DNA from: Paracentrotus lividus
Lineage: Eukaryota; Echinodermata; Echinoidea; Camarodonta; Echinidae
Direction of reading: 5' to 3'
DNA length: 64,000 nucleotides
Assembly (NCBI GenBank): GCA_940671915.1
Contig: CALNVZ010000641.1
Span: 4,672,800-4,736,799, forward strand
Under the pieces are notes generated by a model. It saw nothing but the letters and a program-made list of their open reading frames with translations. It searched no databases and had not been told where the DNA came from. The translations under genes were made by a program, and so were the position numbers. Positions 12,131 through 24,631 of the stretch are shown in pieces (the stretch's first letter is position 1; every line of letters begins with the position of its first letter).

Positions 12131-13631
12131 AAAAAAAGGGGGGCAATATATGACAGGGTAAAAAAATGGGGTGTACCAGAAGTGTAGAATTCAAATTTTG
12201 CGACGCCCCCCCCCCCCTCTCTTGTAAATACTCGATCCGCCATTGTATCTTTTGTAAAGATCAGTACCGGTTGGGACTGGGTGGGACTACCTAGCACTGA
12301 ATAAATTCATTCGATAAAAAATCTTCTTTGGGCCTGGAAGAAATCTAGTCCCGTTATGAGGTCAATTGAGTTCCGCGGTCAATCTTGTTTACAATTTGTA
12401 AACAAACATCGTCATTACACGATAGTCAAATCACAAAATATTATGTAGTATTCTAATGCTTTATTGAATGAGTTCTGTCCTCCTTTATTATTCAAGTTCT
12501 TTAGGCTGCAAGCCCTCAACGTCGCTCAAACGTATATTTAGCTGTGCGTGGCAATTCCTGATCTCATTCACTGAAGTGGCTGATAGGAAGTACAGAATAC
12601 GACTGAAATGTAAGCACTCAACAACTTTATCATCGTACTGCTGCCCAGACACAGAATTTTAGTGATAGATCAGGTGAGTGTGAAATTTTATTGTCAATTG
12701 TACAATATTTTGTAACAGGCCAAAAAAGGGAATGGGTGGCCGATGGGGAATGCGTCAAATGCCGTGAGTCCGTTTCACGGTATGTTTGCACGCATATGTG
12801 TTCAGCACCTAACTTTTACAGCCAAGTCAAGGTGGCATATCCAAAAAGGGTCTAAAAATTCTACTAAACAAAATTATAAAAATCTAATGGAAGAATTATA
12901 TTGCAATGAGACTATAGATTATCTTAATTTATTTTGAGGTAGGTTTAAAGCTGGTTTCGCTGATTATTATTGAGAAGTTTCCTCATCAACCAAGAGGGCG
13001 ACAGACAGCCATTTTACAGTACTGACTAATGTTGGTTTGCAGCTGTATGTGGAGTGAGTGAGACCTCAAAAAGGCAAGTCATAAAACTGTAACTGTATGA
13101 TGGTTGAAGCCAGTGAAGAAGGTGCGGCCTGGCCTTGCCTTTTCGGAATACCACTCACTCAAATGAACGGGCACGTGAATGGGGGTGGAAAGAGGTAACT
13201 AGTGCATGTGACTGAATAAAGAGCTGCTGTACAAAGTGAACAGATACCACGATTATGCCGGAGGTGCCTATCTGCGCACCTAAAAATAAAATAAAAAAAA
13301 TAAACTTGGACCTCAATTTTAATTATCTCTATGAAGCACAAAAAGTCAATGATATCTAGCGATCTTTTTACAGCCCAAAATATTTAGCCTTTGATCAAGG
13401 CGGTAAATGCTCTCATAAGCTAATTGCGCGAAGCTCATCACTCAGTTCATGTTTTGAAATTAACTCAACACACGTGTGCATTGAACTTTGACGGAAACTA
13501 TAGGCCAGCTAAGCTGGGGGCAGGGCTTTGTACGAAAACTCGGGTCTTTTGATCTTCACTTAGCTCTTTCTTCCGAACGTGTACAGACATGGGCACTGCT
13601 CCAACTTAGTCACTCTTACCATACGTGTAGA

Positions 13632-14512
13632 GGTCTAAATACCGGGTGAGTCGGAAAAAACTAGACACCTAGAAAAATGCTGATAAAAAGAAAAAAAATT
13701 AATGAACCCCAAATTATTATATATATTCTGAAGATTAACTCGCCCCACATCTTTTGGTACCAATTTTGTGTGTTATATCTTTACGCTTGGATGAATGCTA
13801 CACATTGTTTGCCAACATGTCAATTTTCGAATTGTGCAAGAATGGGAGTAAAATCCAAACAACAAACAGCTAGAAAAAATCAGTTTCATCCTGATTAAAA
13901 TAGCATAACTTTAAAAAAATATGTCTTCCACTTGATAACTTGGCAGGGGTGTTGTTACACATTATTGGACTTTACATTTTGTATAAATATTAGATTGACT
14001 GCAAGTTCAATAATTGCTACGAGAATGAGTACACATCAAAGAGTAAATTGCCACTGACTGACCTAAAAAGGCCTCCTAATACTTTTGAAAAGATATTATT
14101 TTGTCTTTTGATGTGTCTCTCACTCATGCCTGACTCTACATCTATCTCATTTTCATACAAAATGTAAGTCAATATGTGTAACAACACCCCTGCCAAGTTT
14201 ATTAGCAAAAACATTTTTGTTAAAAAGTTATGCTATTTTAATCAGGATGAATATTGCTTTTTTATAGCTGTTTTGTATGATTTTACTCCTATTCTGGCAC
14301 AATTTCGAAATGGGACATGTTTGCAAACAATGCGTCGTGTTCATCCAAGCGCTTAAAGATATATCACATAAATTTGGTACCAAAAGATGTCGGGGAGTGA
14401 GTGCTTACTCTTTCAGAATATGGTATAATAATTTGGGGGGTTTATAAATGATTTCTTTTTTGACATTTTCCTAGTGTCTTTTTTTTCTGATTTTCACTCG
14501 GTATAGAATACT
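13632..14512. mobile_element. Fold-back element with arms of about 380 bp
   Basis: The left arm (from ataccgggtgagtcgg, about 13635-14005) and the reverse complement of the right arm (about 14135-14512) match through ordered anchors: ctagacacctagaaaaatg / cattttcctagtgtc, cgcttggatgaa, cattgtttgc, gtaaaatc, tcctgattaaaatagcataa, and ggcaggggtgttgttacaca. The central spacer is about 110-130 bases. No transposase is visible, so it is a non-autonomous fold-back or large MITE. It also lies in the noisy second copy at about 21.94-23.28 kb. Confidence 0.85.
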
Positions 14513-15023
14513 AAGACTAGGCCCTTACTAAATTACACTTTTACTAAATTCTCCTTTTTCTTCTCTTTGAATAATGGTAGCCGGTAAGATTGTGTGAAAA
14601 GGTTCCAGCATCGCTTCGTTAAATCCCACCTGTTCTCCCCTCTCGCACGCTCATGGGTCGGCCATTCAAATTCATAAATTTCATCACCCACTACATTCCT
14701 TTTATCTTTTCCTAATCTGTAGGGTTAAGGGAAATTCTATTCTGTGTCATGGTTCATGGACAATGTTTGAAGACACTTCTAAAAAGTGCGAATATGGATT
14801 TTATAAAGTTCACATATTAATTCATTTATTGTGTGCTGTGTGGTTTTGGAATATTGCCTAATGATTGATTAGGATATTAATCAAATTCTCTTAAGAGTCG
14901 CATGCACGGTCAGGCGTCTCTTTCGATAACCCGCAGGGTCATCATGCAACTATGGGAGGCCATTCAGGTTCATAAATTTTTATTGGTCACTACACTAAAA
15001 TTCCTTTTTCTCTTCTAATGTAG

Positions 15024-15340
15024 GGTTTTAGATGGTTGAAATAATACGCTGTCCAAAGCGTCGCTTTGATCGAATCCACTGTTCATCTTGCATACTTACT
15101 GGGATGGCGATCACATTATCATCCGACAGAGCACAAGCAGGTTGCGAACTTTTTGGACCGTCTATCTTCGCTTCATGGAGCGCTGCTACAGTTGTCCCAC
15201 CAAGGAGGTCCAGAAGCAGATGGGCATATGCTGTAAAGGAGAACCTTCTGGTCAAAGAGCTGTCAACGTCCAGGAAAGGGATACAGAGTGGAGGAGACAC
15301 AAGATGCCCTTCTGCGTGCGCGGAAGAGAGAACTGAAGAG
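15024..15340 (+). CDS. ZMYND11: ZMYND11 coding exon A: start codon and N-terminal domain, frame-broken
   Basis: A pyrimidine tract and acceptor (aatgtag) precede the exon, and a donor gtaaac follows at 15341. ATG at 15032 opens a frame with CPKRRFD, comparable to the KRR near the start of vertebrate ZMYND11. Pieces in other frames then match in order: KQVANF, YLRFMERCYSCPTKEVQKQM, AYAVKENLLVKELSTSRKG, and EETQDALLRARKRELKR. They correspond to the vertebrate N-terminal region (winged-helix-like) that precedes the PHD finger. At least three single-base frame changes are needed to join them, including an extra G in CAGATGGGCATATGC near 15219. I read these as consensus errors, because the copy at 23.9-24.3 kb is damaged differently. 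The exon identity is solid; the exact sequence is not. Confidence 0.8.
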
Positions 15341-15607
15341 GTAAACAAATTATGAAAATGTTTTGTCACATTAGAGAAAAATTAACATCGAATAGTTAGC
15401 TTTTGGTAGCTGGATTATGTTACCATCTAGAGACCATGCAATGACAAGCAGTAACTAGACTTCTTGTATGCTGGCACTGTTAACACTTGAGGATATGTGA
15501 ATGTGATTTGTATAATTTTGTCTACTTCAGTCAGACGAAACTCTTTAGTGATTTTGACGAGGTAAACATAGACTTCTCAAGAAGCCATTCCCAAACATGA
15601 GCAAACT

Positions 15608-18600
15608 AGTAATCTTGTTTATATTCTTTTATTTTTTGAAGTTTTAGTTTTCTATTTATCCATGTATTTTTGTCATATGGTTTTTTTGCTTGAAGGACGC
15701 TGCTTGTTCAGGTTGTTCTATATTTTCTTATAACTTTTATTCTAACTCAGTTACTTATTTCGATTACTTATTATGGTTTTTTTTGTTCTATGTTGTTTTG
15801 TAGTTTATTTAATATTCTTGATTACTAACCTTATTATTATTATTCTAAATTTATATGATGAAAGGTTATAACAGGGTTTTAAAGTCTATTAGTTACTAGG
15901 TACTTCTATATACATAATTATTTTATTTATTTAGTTCTTTGCATGTAGTGTAGGTGTTTTTCTGTAAAGTATTATTAGATTTTTTTATGATCTTATCTAA
16001 TTATTATGGAACAGCTGAATGCAGTGTTGGTTCAGTTTTATATCGGAGTGTAGGATAGTTGTGCAACGCCTCAGTCATCGCAACCGCGGAGGCGGATAAG
16101 CTCCTCAGCAATCGTAGCTACAGTTTAGCTATTATTCATTTGGAGGTTGTCCCAATTATCAAATGCATTGTCTTATTTCTGTAAAGTACTGGTCATTGGT
16201 TTAGACTTTTCGTCGGGTACTAGCAGTTGTCCATTGGTCTATATCCAATTTGGTCTAGTTGACTTGATTTTTGTGGCCATATTATATCTGGTAGGATATG
16301 AACTGGATTTATATTTTACTGGAAGTTAGTCTATATTGAACTCTTCGTCTTACTCTTTTCCATTTTTGTTATGTTTAAACAATTTAGAACTGTTGTGTGA
16401 CAGTGGATATTTAGCAAATGGTATATACTACATGACTCTACAAATGTATAATAATATATGATCATTGAGTTGTCTAATGGAATTAGAGTCTAAGATGTTA
16501 TGATCAATCTGTGGGTATATGTTACTGGCTATTAGTATGGTCAGTTTTTGACCAACTTATTTTGGTTTTGTCAGTGATGAATTTAGTGTTTTGACGCGCG
16601 ATTTTATTTTTTCGTTTCTATTTGAGGATTACAGTGTGATAGACAAGATCGGACCATTAATCCAATAATTGTGTCTTGCTGGTTCTACAGACATACTTAG
16701 ACGTAAATATGATGGACAGGCAGGATTTATAATTTGATCATGTTGTATCCATTGCAGTCTGTTGCTTTCGCATCAGATTCCATTGATTATGTAATTATTG
16801 ATGATAGTTTGCAATGTGAGTCACTGGGATCGTAGGGAACGATGCTTCAATCAATAAGTAAAGGCTCCCTAACTTCCCTTCTATCGTCCACACCCAGAAT
16901 ACTCCTTGGGCATGCCAACCAGCAGCTGATTGGTTTTATGCCTGACGGTTGAATTTCTGTCAGCGAATAGTGTATGTTACGTAGTTCTGATGTGTGATGG
17001 ATGACCTGATTGCTTATGCATTTATGCTTTTTCTTGCCACAACAATACCTGCTGTTATGTGGCATTTATATGTATACCTCTGTGTGATGATATCTCTTGT
17101 CGAGCTGTGGGTACTGTTGATATTCGCATATTATGATTACAACAGTGTTTTGTGCCCTAAATTTCTAATAGGTGTCCGTGTGATAACGATAGTGGATTTT
17201 AGCATACAACAATCCTTTTGTACACAGAGCGTTATATATTGTAAGAGGTAATTTATATTTGTATTCATTTCAAATTATTTTCTGATCTTGGGAATGCTAA
17301 TACAAAAAATCTATTCTTTTTCCCCCGACAAAAGTATAAACTATGCCTGTTTAACGTAGTTATTGGCCCGCATTGAACGTGAGCCAGTTTTCATGCATAC
17401 AATGACCTCTTGATGGTAGACTCTTTTGATATCCTTTAACTTAGATGACTCTCCATGATTCTCCTTTCAATTAATCAAGAACCATATTGTCCTACCATAT
17501 GCATACATTGATCCAAGTTTGAATCAGTGGAATTGGTTCAAACGGTTCTGTAGATTATGCGCGTGTTTTCTGTCGGAGGCGTCCGCTGCATAAGTGAGAA
17601 CGGAGTGAACTGAGCGTGGAGATAACGTGGACTGTAACGGACGGAGACATCGTTATATGTTCGACGGAGCGGTTTTGGTAGTTCAGGGGGATCAATAGGC
17701 TTTATACTGTTTAACGGAAAACCCGAAAAGCATTAATGCCTCCTGGCACCACCTTCAATATTGTTGTGGTTGGCGGAGGACATTTATAAATGGAAAATAT
17801 GACATGTCAAATGAAGAAAAGTGAGATTTCAACAAAAAGGAAAACAAAAGTATGGGAAGAATATGTTCTGGGAAAGAACGTTATTCTTGTAGTAACTTAT
17901 TAATCCCTCAAATGCTTTGAAAGAGCTCTAGAGTTTGAACAATGTTCCAACAGGGAATATAACTAAAAAAGAAGGGATATCAAGAATGTCCGATATATTC
18001 ATATGAAATCCCACACCACACCTGACATGCGAGCCCTTATGGGTAAGCCTCAGAGTACAAGCTACATATCCCACAAATCGGCAACTTTACGTTTATTTTT
18101 ACAAATGAGATAAATAGAAATGCTACAGACTACTCTCATGGAACCTATCGGCGCGAAAACTATTCCCCAATCTTCTTCCCCTGTTATGCATGCCGTTCTA
18201 CACCTCAGTGTAAGTCTGAGCGTTCACTGTCATGATAGGGTCTTCATCATGTGTTAAATAATGAATGTTTTTCATTTGTGACAGTTGATCTTATCTGGTA
18301 TTGTGACAAACTACTAAAACGAGAAAGTCTAGTGCCTCAGAAATATATTTGTTGTGGTTTTCTTCGCTCGCATATTACATACAATATCAATACTATGATA
18401 CAATTAGATATAAGGTAAGCCCCAGCGCTATTCATTATTTCTTTCTTTTTCCTTTTTTTTGTAAACTACTTAACATCAATTTAATGCTAGGGGAAAACTG
18501 GCCGTAATTATCGGCCCACTTTGTCTTTTGAGAGCTTATAATTCTTTGCAGATTTATTATTGATTCATATTACACTGTGTCCCTAAGGCTAAACTCTTCC

Positions 18601-20231
18601 TACTATCATATGTAGTGAAAAATATAGGCCTGCTTACTTCAGAGATTATTTTCCGCCTCGACGTGGAGCCCTAAAATGGACCGGTAACATTTTATGTGGC
18701 ATATCACAATTCTGTTGGACTCGAAAGTTGGCAATCTGCTTTTATTTATTTAGGTGTGGTTTGTGATACTGTATCATAATTAAATTCAATTTAAGATGAA
18801 TTTTGATTGAAACAGAAAACAATAGGAACTACAACACAAAAAAAAAAACTTTCCACACCTTGAATATCTTTCAATAATAAGGAGCTTTAAAAGGAGGAAT
18901 CAAATTGAAAATGTACTTGGGTAATTACTGGCCCCCAATGCATAAACAGTGTTCTGTATTATATTAAAGCGTAGATGGGACCAATTAACTTGGCATGATT
19001 TATGAATGTGCTATGACTGCAAAATTTTAACTTTTTGGGGACGCAAGCTGGTTGAATAAAACCAGAGTGTATTGATGTTAGGAAGCTACCCTCCCATCAA
19101 GTTTGTTCTAATTGTTTTGACTCCATACTACAGCTGATCACCTGTAGATGATGTATGGTTAATTTATCCAACATACCCCAGGCAACATTTATTATACATT
19201 ACCAGAATTTAATTTGATTGAATTTCATACATGTACAGTCATTACAATAGGGGCCATAAAATACCCCTACCATAGTGGTGGTAATTTATGGCAGCTACAA
19301 AGTCATTATGTTAACAGTAGGATGCGGTAATGTAATTATGCAATATGAGAAGTCACTGTTTTATACTCGTCTCCTCTTTGTATTGATTTAGACTGCTTGT
19401 CTTTGTTCCACCCTGGGAATAATCACGCCCATAGTAATGATGTTATTGGACTTTTTCATTTTAGATCGGTGTTAATTAGGAATATACTGTTTGTAAAATA
19501 AGTGGTGGGGTGCCACTAATTACCCCAGTCTCCCTATTACATTTCTCCAAAGAATGGATGGATATATGTAAACAATTTCAGAGTATAAGAACAATTAAAA
19601 ACTAGTATGAGATACGATAGGAGTGATTTTTTTTGTGGAAAACAAAAAATTCAAACTGACTCCAATTTGGCTCGAGCATGTGTATTAAACCGTAGTCGCA
19701 ATTCTTATTTAATGATCATGTATATACTGCGAACAGTAGAAGACTTCTCCCTTTTTTCTTTTTCTTTTTTTTTCTTGTATCTTAATATAAGATGATGGAT
19801 TGGTATCTAAATCTAGACCCTCCATTATGCGATAATTGTTAAGCATATTTAATTTCCTAACTAGCAATACATTCCCAAAAGGAATGAAAAAAGGAGGGAT
19901 AATTCTATGTAGTTAGATTCAAATATGAGCAATGGCTAACGCAGTACCTTCTATACATGCTATGGTAACAACTTGGTCCAAACATACAGAGGATATCTTA
20001 ATTCCTGTTGCAAGAGAACTACACCATAACATGTAATTGGTACTCTGGAATGTACTATGCATTTAATTCTAGGTTCGTTCTCTTAATACATAATTGTGTA
20101 TAGCCAACTTCATGAAACCTCCACCCCTCCAGATCATTTACATAAACGGAGACAAGTAACATAATTGTTATTTGTAATGTTTTTACAGCTGTACATTTCA
20201 ATATACACTTCTCAAGTGCACAGTATCTGTG
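15608..20231. other. Intron or misplaced sequence between the two duplicate copies
   Basis: No coding exon is supported. 15.99-16.69 kb is an inverted, indel-rich copy of 3.17-3.86 kb, and weaker traces of the same relation (tgtcggaggc near 17570, compare 2940) hint that the inverted similarity extends further. Much of 15.6-17.7 kb has the irregular texture of error-rich consensus. The rest is AT-rich with no recognisable feature. Confidence 0.5.
15990..16690 (+). repeat. Inverted, error-rich copy of the 3.17-3.86 kb repeat
   Basis: It shares, in order, ggaacagctgaat, cagtcatcgcaacc, aaatgcattgtct, tatttctgtaaag, tactagcag, gtccattggtct, aatttggtctagttg and actcttcgtct with the reverse complement of 3170-3860. 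Differences are mostly one- to three-base indels rather than substitutions. Confidence 0.65.
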
Positions 20232-20256
20232 NNNNNNNNNNNNNNNNNNNNNNNNN
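20232..20256. other. Assembly gap of 25 N
   Basis: Exactly 25 unknown bases separate sequence to the left from the start of duplicate copy 2. The round length marks a placeholder gap of unknown true size. Confidence 0.99.
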
Positions 20257-23200
20257 ATGGGCAAAAAAATAAAAATCTAACGTTACCTCCCTCCCCCCCC
20301 TCCAAAAGAAAAAAACAAAAGAAAAAAAAAAAACGAAAAAACATGGAAAGAAAAAGAAGGGGCAATATATGACAGGGCTTAATAAAAATGGGGTGTACAA
20401 AGTGTTTAGAATTCAAACGTTTTGCACGCCCCCCCCCCCCTTCTCTGTGAATAAATACTCGGATCTGCCATTGTATCTTTTGTAAAGATTCATAGTACCG
20501 GTTGGGACTGGGTGTGACTACCTTAGACTGAAATAAATTCATTCGATAAAATCTTCTTTTGGGCCTGGACGAGAAATCCTGTCCCGTTATGAGGTCAATT
20601 GAGTTCCGCGGCGTCAATCTTTGTTACAATTTGTAAAACAAACATCGTTCATTACACGATAGTCAATCACAAAATATTATCGTTAGTATTCTAACTGCTT
20701 ATTGAATGAGTTTCTGTCTCTTTATTATTCAAGTTCTTAGGCTGCAAGCCCTCAACGTCGCTCAACGTATATTTAGCTGGTGCGTGTTGCAATTCCCTGA
20801 TTCATTTCACTGACAGTGGCTCGCATAGGACAGTAATTACGACTGAAATGTAAAGGCACCTCAACAACTTTATCATCGTCTTGCTGCCAAGACACAGAAT
20901 TTTTAAGTGATAGATCAGATGTGAGTGTGAAATTTATTGTCAATTGTAACAATATTTTATGATAAACGGCCAAAGAGGGAATGGGGGGCGATGGGGAAGC
21001 GTCAAATGCGTGAGTCCGTTTCAACGGTATAGTTGCACGCATATATGTGTTCAGCACCATAACGTTTACAGCCAAGTCAATGGTGGCATATCCAAAAAGG
21101 CGTCTAAAAATTCTACTAAACAAAATTATTAAAAATCTAATGGAAGAATTATATTGCAATGAGACTATAGATTATCTTAATTTATTTTGAGGTAGGTTTA
21201 AAGCTGGTTTCGCTGATTATTATTTGAGAAGTTTCCTCATCAACCTAAGAGGGCGGACAGACAGCCATTTTTACAGTACTGACTAATGTTGGTTTGCAGC
21301 TGTATGTGGAGTAGTGAGACCTCAAAAGGCAAGTTCATAAAACTGTAACTGTATGATGGTTGAAGCCAGTGAAGAAGACGTGCAGGCTGGCCTTGCCTTT
21401 TCGGAATACCACTCGCTCAAATGAACGGGCACGTGAATGGAATGGTGAAAGAGGTAACTAGTTGCATGTGACTGATAAAGAGCTTGCTGTACAAAGTGAA
21501 CAGATACCACGATTTATGCCGGATCGGCGCCTAATCTGCGCAACCTAAAATATAAAATCAAAAAAATATAAACTTGGACCTCCCAATTTTTAATTATTCA
21601 TGAAGCACAAAACCGTCAATGATAATACTAGCGATCTTTTACTAGCCCCAAGAGAATATTTTAGCTCTTTGCATCAAACCGGTAAAGTGCTCTCATAAGC
21701 TATATTGCCGCCGAGAAGCTCATCCCACTCCAGTTCATGGTTTCTGAAATTAAACTCACACCACCTGTGCATTGAACTGTTTGAGCGGGAAACTTATAGG
21801 CCAAGCTAGAGCTGTGGGCCATGGGCTTTGTTACCGAAAAAACCTCGGGTCTTTTTGTCCTTCCCACTTAGCTCCTTTCCTTCGAACGTGTACAGACATG
21901 GGACTGCTAACTTAGCATTACATTACCGTGTAGAGGTCCCTAAATACCGGGTGATCGGAAAAAAAACTAGACCACTAGAAAAAATGCTGATAAAAAGAAA
22001 ATTAAACATACCCCTAATATCGGCATCAGTCCCCACTCTCTTAGGGGCCGCGCATGATCTAATAACGACTACGCCCTAACGTTCAACATTGTCGCCATAC
22101 ATCACTAGCTAACTGAAACCGCGCCATACGATCCTTCTGTTTTTCTAGAACAAACCCGATAGGCCTAACACGTTTATCGGCCGGAGCCTAGCGTAGGCCG
22201 CCCGCAAAACATGGAGCTCAACATGTTCACCTGACCGAGAAACCCGCCAAGAGATTCTCTCATGACTTATGTCGGGCCAAGGCCACCGCTTATATGCGCC
22301 AGGCACCAGAAAGCCTCTCCCCAATTGAACTTGTGATACCTACCATATAGTGTGTGAGATCACGCACCACATCTCTTTGCGTACCAATTTTGTGTGTTAT
22401 ATCTTTACGCTTGGATGAATGCTAGTGTGATGCCGACACCACTCTCATTTCGTAATATCTCGCATGTGCCAGTTCTATATAGTCTATCCGGAGCATCGCA
22501 GTAAAATCCAAACAACAGATATATAAATATATCGCAATACGCCCTGACATTAAATAGCAATCGGCTATCCGCTCTTTATAACTTTCTCTGCACAACAGCT
22601 TGATAATAGGGGTTTGCACCATATATCTGACCTCTGTGTCTGTGATACAATACTCACACTCTCTTCGCGGCGACATCACGCACAGTATGGAGTACACATC
22701 AAGAGTAAATTGCCCATGACTTGACCTAAAAAGGCCCTCCTTAATACTTTTGAAAACGCATATTATTTTGTCTATTGATGTGCCTCATCACTCATGACCA
22801 TGGACCTCTACATCTATCCTCAGTTTTACATACAAAATGTACGCTCCAATATGTGTAACCCAACACCCCTGCCCAAGTTATTAAGCCAAAAACATTTTTG
22901 TTAAAAAGTTATGCCTATTTAATCAGGATGAATTGCTTTTTTATAGCCTGTTTTGTATTGATTTTATCTATTCTGGACAATTCGACGAAAACCTGGATAT
23001 GAGTCGGTCTCCGAAACAACTGGTTCGCTGTCTTGCGTGTGTCATTTCCCACGCCGACCCCGTTAAAGATATATCAACCTAAATTTGTCACTCACAACAA
23101 GATGCGCGCGGGGGGTCACGGGGCGGGGAACTCGGGAGTGCTTACTCTTTCTTCGGACCGGAACGGGATACTCGGCGAATACAGTAATTCATGATAAATG

Positions 23201-24631
23201 GCGCGTTATAATAGATTCTCTTTTTATGACATTTTCCTAGTCGTCTTCTGTTGTCTCTTCACTCCCAAGGTTCGGTAATAAGAGACTAGGCTACACTTTA
23301 TGCATTCTACCCTACTGTCTTACTAACATTCCCTTTTTTCCCGTGCTCCATCTTAATAACCTGGAGCGCAAGCTAGCGATTCAGCATAACTGAATAGCAC
23401 AGCCACCCTAGGGAATACTTGCAGACTAGCTTGGAAAAAGGCAGGGATTCCCAGCACCTTCGCTCTCGTCAAGAATCCGCATGCCTCGTTCTCCCCGCTT
23501 CGCACCTCATCGGGTTCCGGCCATTCCAAATATCACTCAATGTTCAGCCGCCACTGACATTCGTCGACTTTCTCATCTTTCCTAACCCTGTGGTAAGGGA
23601 AATCTATCTTGGTCAGTGGTCGATGAATGTTGTGTCTACCACCAAACCTGGCTAGTGTGACAAAGATTTATATAATGAAGTTCCACATATGTGTATAGTC
23701 ATTATTGTGTGTCTGGTGTGGTTTTGGAAATGCCTAATGATTGATTAAGAATTAATCAAATTCTCTAAGAGTCCGCATGCACGGTCGGCGTCTCTTTTCG
23801 AACCCGCAGGTCATCATGCAACTATGGGAGGCCATTTCAGGTTCATAAATTTTTATTTGGTCACACCACTTAACAACTCTCCTTTTTCTCTTCTAATGTA
23901 GCGGTTAGATGGTGAAATAACCTGTCCAAAGCGCGTCGTTGATCGAAGACTATCCAACTAGTTCATCTTGCATACAGTGGAAGGCCGATCAGGTACATCG
24001 ACAGAGCCCAAGCAGGTTGCCGAATGACCTGCTTACGGGTTCAGCACCTTCTCTATCAGTGCGACCGTTCATTGGATAGTGCGCGCTACCAGGATCTGTC
24101 GGTCCCATCCAAGGGAGGGTCTCAGAAAAAGAAGCAAGACCTATTGTCCAGCATGGGACATATGACTGTTATTAGGGTCCGGAGAACCTTTTTCTTGGTC
24201 AAAGACGCTGTCAAACTCGTCCAGGAATAGGGGATACAGAGGCCAGGTGGCGCGGGTAGCAGAGACACACAAGAATGCCCCTTTTATCGGTGCGCCGGGG
24301 AAGAGGATAAAACTGAATGAGGCGATAACCACAACAAATTATTGAAAAATTGTTTTTGTCCCACAATTTAGAAAGAAAAATGTAACTCGAATAGAGTTTT
24401 AGCCTTGTGGTTAGTCTGGATAGTTGTGTGATGCTTACCATCTACGAGACCATGCAATGACAAGCAGTAACTAGACTTTTTGTAGTGGTCATGATTACAC
24501 TTGAGGTTTATTGTGAATGCTGATTTGCATAATTGTGTCTACTTTCAGTCAGACGATAACTCTTTAAGTGATTTGACGAGGTAACACATAGACTTCTTCA
24601 AGAAAGCCATCCCCAAAAACATGAGCAAACT
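20257..24631 (+). repeat. Large duplication, copy 2 (noisy, begins at the gap)
   Basis: Matches 12046-15607 in order but is about 0.8 kb longer. The differences are dominated by single-base insertions and deletions every few bases. In addition there are replaced or inserted stretches with no match to copy 1, for example about 22015-22380, 22424-22495 and 22520-22690. It starts at the first base after the N gap. This is the pattern of an unpolished long read used to fill a gap, or an allelic copy placed in tandem, rather than an old genomic duplication. Confidence 0.85.
23902..24322 (+). pseudogene. Second, badly corrupted copy of ZMYND11 exon A
   Basis: It follows the same acceptor context (ttctaatgtag) as exon A and keeps fragments such as cctgtccaaagcg, gttcatcttgcata, agcaggttgc, ttggtcaaaga and gtccaggaa. 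Inserted bases every few positions destroy every frame, and the donor is no longer recognisable. It belongs to the noisy duplicate and should not be counted as a second gene. Confidence 0.75.

Larger units (their letters stand above)
12046..15607 (+). repeat. Large duplication, copy 1 (cleaner copy)
   Basis: This 3.56-kb block is repeated in the same orientation at 20257-24631. Shared anchors in order include gaggtcaattgagttccgcgg, atggaagaattatattgcaa, gtgtgttatatctttacgct, tcctttttctcttctaatgt and atgcaatgacaagcagtaac. It contains the inverted repeat at 13632-14512 and ZMYND11 coding exon A. The right end falls at gagcaaact, after which the two copies diverge completely. Confidence 0.93.

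Noticed and set aside
15028..15369. 113-codon minus-strand frame opposite ZMYND11 exon A
   Set aside because: It is the shadow of a coding exon. The plus strand has the conserved protein match and the splice signals.
20198..20617. 139-codon minus-strand frame
   Set aside because: It crosses the 25-N gap and low-complexity sequence of the noisy duplicate.
20257..24631. A second ZMYND11-like gene or promoter from the duplicated block
   Set aside because: The copy is dominated by indels and begins at an assembly gap. Treating it as a paralogue is not justified.
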